A stretch of 64,000 nucleotides of DNA from JBDHWG01 sp046328525 (GTDB lineage: Bacteria; Chloroflexota; Anaerolineae; Epilineales; JAHCIE01), in the NCBI GenBank assembly GCA_046328525.1, contig JAXLWK010000003.1:496001-560000 (forward strand). Reading direction: 5' to 3'. The translations under genes and the position numbers were made by a program. The notes beneath the pieces are model-generated. The model searched no databases. It saw nothing but the letters and a program-made list of their open reading frames with translations, and was not told the origin of the DNA. Shown here in pieces: positions 61,586 through 64,000 of this stretch. Position 1 is the first letter of the stretch. Each line of letters starts with the position of its first letter.

Positions 61586-64000
61586 GTGCGAGGTCGGCGG
61601 AGCGAGCGTCGCCGGGCGCGGCGCTCGCCCGCCCCAGACTGCGGGGAGACATCCTGGGCGTCGCCGTCCTGGTGGCGGCCGCGCTGGCGCTGTTCGCGCC
61701 GCTGTGGCTGCGCGGCCAGGTCTGGAACGACGGCGACCTGGGCTTCTTCTACTGGCCGACGATGCAGACGGTGTTCGCATCGCTGCGCCAGGGGCATCTG
61801 CCTGTCTGGACGCCGGCCATGCTCGGCGGCTTCCCCCTCTACGCCGACGGCAGCGTCGGCACGCTGTTCCCGCTCAACTGGGTGCTCCTCGCGTGGCCGA
61901 CCGCGCTGATGCTCATTCCGTTTGGGCGGATGGTGCTGGCGGCGGTGGGCATGTACCTGTTCGTGCGGGCGCTCGGCGTCGGCCCGCTCGGCAGCGTCAT
62001 TGCCGGGCTGGTGTTCGCGCTCAACGGCTTCGCCGTGGCCCACTTCAGCCACATTGACCTCGCCAACGGCACGGCGATGCTGCCCTACGTCCTGGTCGCC
62101 GTCGAGATGAGCCTCCGCAGCCAGGGATGGCCGAAAGCCGGGCTGTGGCTGCTCGGGGCGGGCGTGGCCTACGGCCTGGCGTGGGTCAGCCTGCACCCCA
62201 TGGCCCCGCTCATGATTCTGCTGGTGTTCGCGCCGTGGGTCATCTATCGCGGGCTGGCCGAGCGGGGACGCGCGGGCCTGGTCTGGGTGGTGGCGGCGCT
62301 CATCGTTCCGGTTGTCGTCGCGATAGGATTGAGCAGCGCCCAGGTTGTGCCGATGCTGGAGCTGGCGGCCGCGTCGCCGCGCCAGACGGCCGGCCTGCGC
62401 TTCAACTCTTCGTATAGTCTGCCACTCTACGACCTGATCGGCCTGGTCTGGCCGACGTTCTTCCACTCCGCGAACGGCGGCGTGCAGTGGGGCTTGTGGA
62501 ACCTGGAGACGCTGACGTACATCGGCACGCTGCCGTTCGTCCTGGCCCTCGTAACCGTGGCCGCCTGGCCGCGCCGCCGCCACGTCGCGTTTTTCGTCGT
62601 CCTGGGGCTGCTGGCGCTGTGGACGGCGCTGGGGCAATACGCGCCCATCGGCCCGCAGCCGTGGCTGTATGCCCTACCCGGCTTCAGCGTCCTACGCGCG
62701 CCGGCGCGCTTCTTCTACATCATCGCGTTCGCCGGGGCGTACCTGGCGGGCCTGGGCGCCGACTGGCTGCTGGCGCGGCAGTGGACGGCGGCGCAGGCGC
62801 GGCGGGTGAAATGGCTGCTTGTGGCGCTGGCGGCGTTGGCCGTGCTCATTCCGGTGCTTGGGTTGGGCGTCCGCTGGGCGGTGGATAATCAACCGAAGCA
62901 GGTCGAGCGGGCTGCCTGGGCGCTGTATCTCAACCTGCCCCGCGGCACAGAGATGCCGCCGGAGACGGTCATCGCGGCGCTGCAAGAGAAGCTCGCCCTG
63001 GCGAGCGGCGAGATGTGGCGGGCCGTCGGCCTGCTCTTGCTGAGCGTCGCGCTGGCCGGCGTGTGGCTGGCCGGGCGGCTGCCACGCCGGGCGTGGGTGA
63101 CGGGCATCGGGCTAGTGGTGGCCGCCGACCTCTTGACCCTCATGCCGCTCTACACGACGCCCGTGGCGCTGGAGGAGATCACAACGCCCCAGCCGGCCGT
63201 CCAGTTTCTCGCGTTGCGGCTCGGCCACGGCCGCTATCTCAATACAACGCCCCTGGAAGCGCCGCTAACGAACCTGCCGTTCGGCGTGGCGGACCTCAAC
63301 GGGCAGAGCAGCCTGAACATGGAGCGCCCGTGGGGCTTCGTGGCGGCGGCGTTGCGCTCGTCGAACCGGCTCGCGGATCTGGCCGGCGTCGAGTATCTGC
63401 TGGTTCCGAACGCCATCAAGGAGTATCGGCGCTGGTACAACGCAGTCGGCTTCAACCAGGAGAACCCGCTCGCCCTGCTAACGACCGACGCGCCGCCGAC
63501 GGCGGGCGTGTTCCACGTCCCGCCGCGCCCGGCGGAAGAGTTGCGCATGGCGCTGGCGCTGGGGCAGGCGGTGGACGTGCCGCAGGGGGCCGATGTGGGC
63601 GAGGTGGTGGTGCGCGACGAGGCGGGCCGCGAGCAGCGCTTCCCCATTCGCGCCGGTATCGAGGTCAGCGAGTGGGCGTACAACCGGCCCGACGTCGCGG
63701 CTCAGGTGCAGCACGGGCGCGCCGAGCCGGCGTACACGTGGCGCGCGCCCGACGACACCGGCGCCCTATACGACCGCCAGATTTTCTACAGCCGCGTTCC
63801 GCTGGTGGGTGTCGGCGATGCCCCCGTCAAGCCAACAAGCGTATCGTTCCGGGCGACGCGCCCCGGCGTAACGCTCTACGTCTTCGGCGCGACCCTGCTC
63901 GAGCCGGCGACGAGCGCTGTGGTCAGTCTCGACAGATACATGCTCGACCGCTACCAACTGGCGTATAGCCTGCCGTACTCCGACCGCTCCGACGCCGGCT
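61582..64000 (+). CDS. Large YfhO-like membrane protein, truncated by the window end
   Basis: GTG at 61582 overlaps the carbamate kinase stop. The frame stays open to base 64000 (806 codons), so the C terminus is missing. About eleven hydrophobic helices follow a short cytoplasmic start, with WNDGDLGFFYWPTMQTVF and LGGFPLYADGSVGTLFPLNWVLL after the first helix, an acidic loop typical of YfhO/GT-C-like membrane proteins. From about residue 550 there is an extracytoplasmic domain (RYLNTTPLEAPLTNLPFGVADLNGQSSLNMERP). It probably acts on surface polysaccharide or lipid-linked sugar. It resembles the protein at 34776 in plan. Confidence 0.8.
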   Translation, partial: MSARSAERASPGAALARPRLRGDILGVAVLVAAALALFAPLWLRGQVWNDGDLGFFYWPTMQTVFASLRQGHLPVWTPAMLGGFPLYADGSVGTLFPLNWVLLAWPTALMLIPFGRMVLAAVGMYLFVRALGVGPLGSVIAGLVFALNGFAVAHFSHIDLANGTAMLPYVLVAVEMSLRSQGWPKAGLWLLGAGVAYGLAWVSLHPMAPLMILLVFAPWVIYRGLAERGRAGLVWVVAALIVPVVVAIGLSSAQVVPMLELAAASPRQTAGLRFNSSYSLPLYDLIGLVWPTFFHSANGGVQWGLWNLETLTYIGTLPFVLALVTVAAWPRRRHVAFFVVLGLLALWTALGQYAPIGPQPWLYALPGFSVLRAPARFFYIIAFAGAYLAGLGADWLLARQWTAAQARRVKWLLVALAALAVLIPVLGLGVRWAVDNQPKQVERAAWALYLNLPRGTEMPPETVIAALQEKLALASGEMWRAVGLLLLSVALAGVWLAGRLPRRAWVTGIGLVVAADLLTLMPLYTTPVALEEITTPQPAVQFLALRLGHGRYLNTTPLEAPLTNLPFGVADLNGQSSLNMERPWGFVAAALRSSNRLADLAGVEYLLVPNAIKEYRRWYNAVGFNQENPLALLTTDAPPTAGVFHVPPRPAEELRMALALGQAVDVPQGADVGEVVVRDEAGREQRFPIRAGIEVSEWAYNRPDVAAQVQHGRAEPAYTWRAPDDTGALYDRQIFYSRVPLVGVGDAPVKPTSVSFRATRPGVTLYVFGATLLEPATSAVVSLDRYMLDRYQLAYSLPYSDRSDAG

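Noticed and set aside
61387..62637. 416-codon open frame on the - strand
   Set aside because: Antisense to carbamate kinase and the membrane protein; extreme Arg/Gln/His content and no domain.

Overview
The window is about two thirds G+C and densely coding, with short gaps and many ATGA/GTGA start-stop overlaps. It looks like a chromosomal segment of a Chloroflexota bacterium (Anaerolineae/Caldilineae-like). This rests on three things: lipoproteins whose lipobox is followed by long Ala/Pro/Thr/Lys linkers (PstS, the BMP-type and peptide-type binding proteins), LLM and PPOX families typical of F420-using bacteria, and scattered hairpin-type interspersed repeats. It is an inference, because there is no rRNA gene here. 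I see no tRNA, rRNA, CRISPR array, transposase or phage gene.

Layout. 1-13.5 kb holds phosphoglucomutase, a P450-TetR pair, a predicted selenocysteine-containing peroxiredoxin-like protein (Sec codon TGA at 4354-4356), an M29 aminopeptidase, an effector-associated-domain/FGE-fold protein, a tandem pair of MITE-like repeats, a PPOX protein divergent from an M20 carbamoylase, a ThDP enzyme, a LarA-like protein and an orphan. 13.5-18.6 kb is a two-gene operon whose products both end in cyclic-nucleotide-binding-like domains (transporter-HEAT-cNBD and HD-cNBD). 18.8-28.8 kb holds a small beta-sandwich protein, an LLM oxidoreductase, a peptide-type ABC importer without its ATPases, a HemW-like protein, a GT39-like membrane enzyme and CoaBC. 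28.9-38.0 kb is a cell-wall recycling cluster (NamZ, a BadF-type sugar kinase, a class-C beta-lactamase-like hydrolase, AnmK, MurQ) with passengers. 38.0-46.3 kb is a phosphate block: PhoB-PhoR type regulators, an 11-bp-periodic TTAAC array, two paralogous 87-aa proteins, pstSCAB and two phoU genes. 46.4-54.0 kb combines 8-oxoguanine deaminase, dihydropyrimidinase and a BMP/nucleoside-type ABC importer. 54.0-58.1 kb holds PPK2, PPK1 and a degenerate kinase. 58.3-61.6 kb is YgeY-YgeW-carbamate kinase. The window ends inside a large membrane protein.

How it fits together. One theme is phosphate: Pst/PhoU uptake and signalling plus polyphosphate synthesis and use. A second is purine nitrogen: nucleoside uptake, 8-oxoguanine to urate, then dihydropyrimidinase, YgeY, YgeW and carbamate kinase, which match a large part of the gene set known from anaerobic urate catabolism. 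That pathway uses a selenium-dependent hydroxylase in other bacteria, so it is notable that the same window carries a likely selenoprotein gene with a well-formed bacterial SECIS hairpin. A third is peptidoglycan recycling. The selenoprotein, the Pho-linked small-protein pair, the cNBD operon and the pseudokinase are the best candidates for something undescribed.
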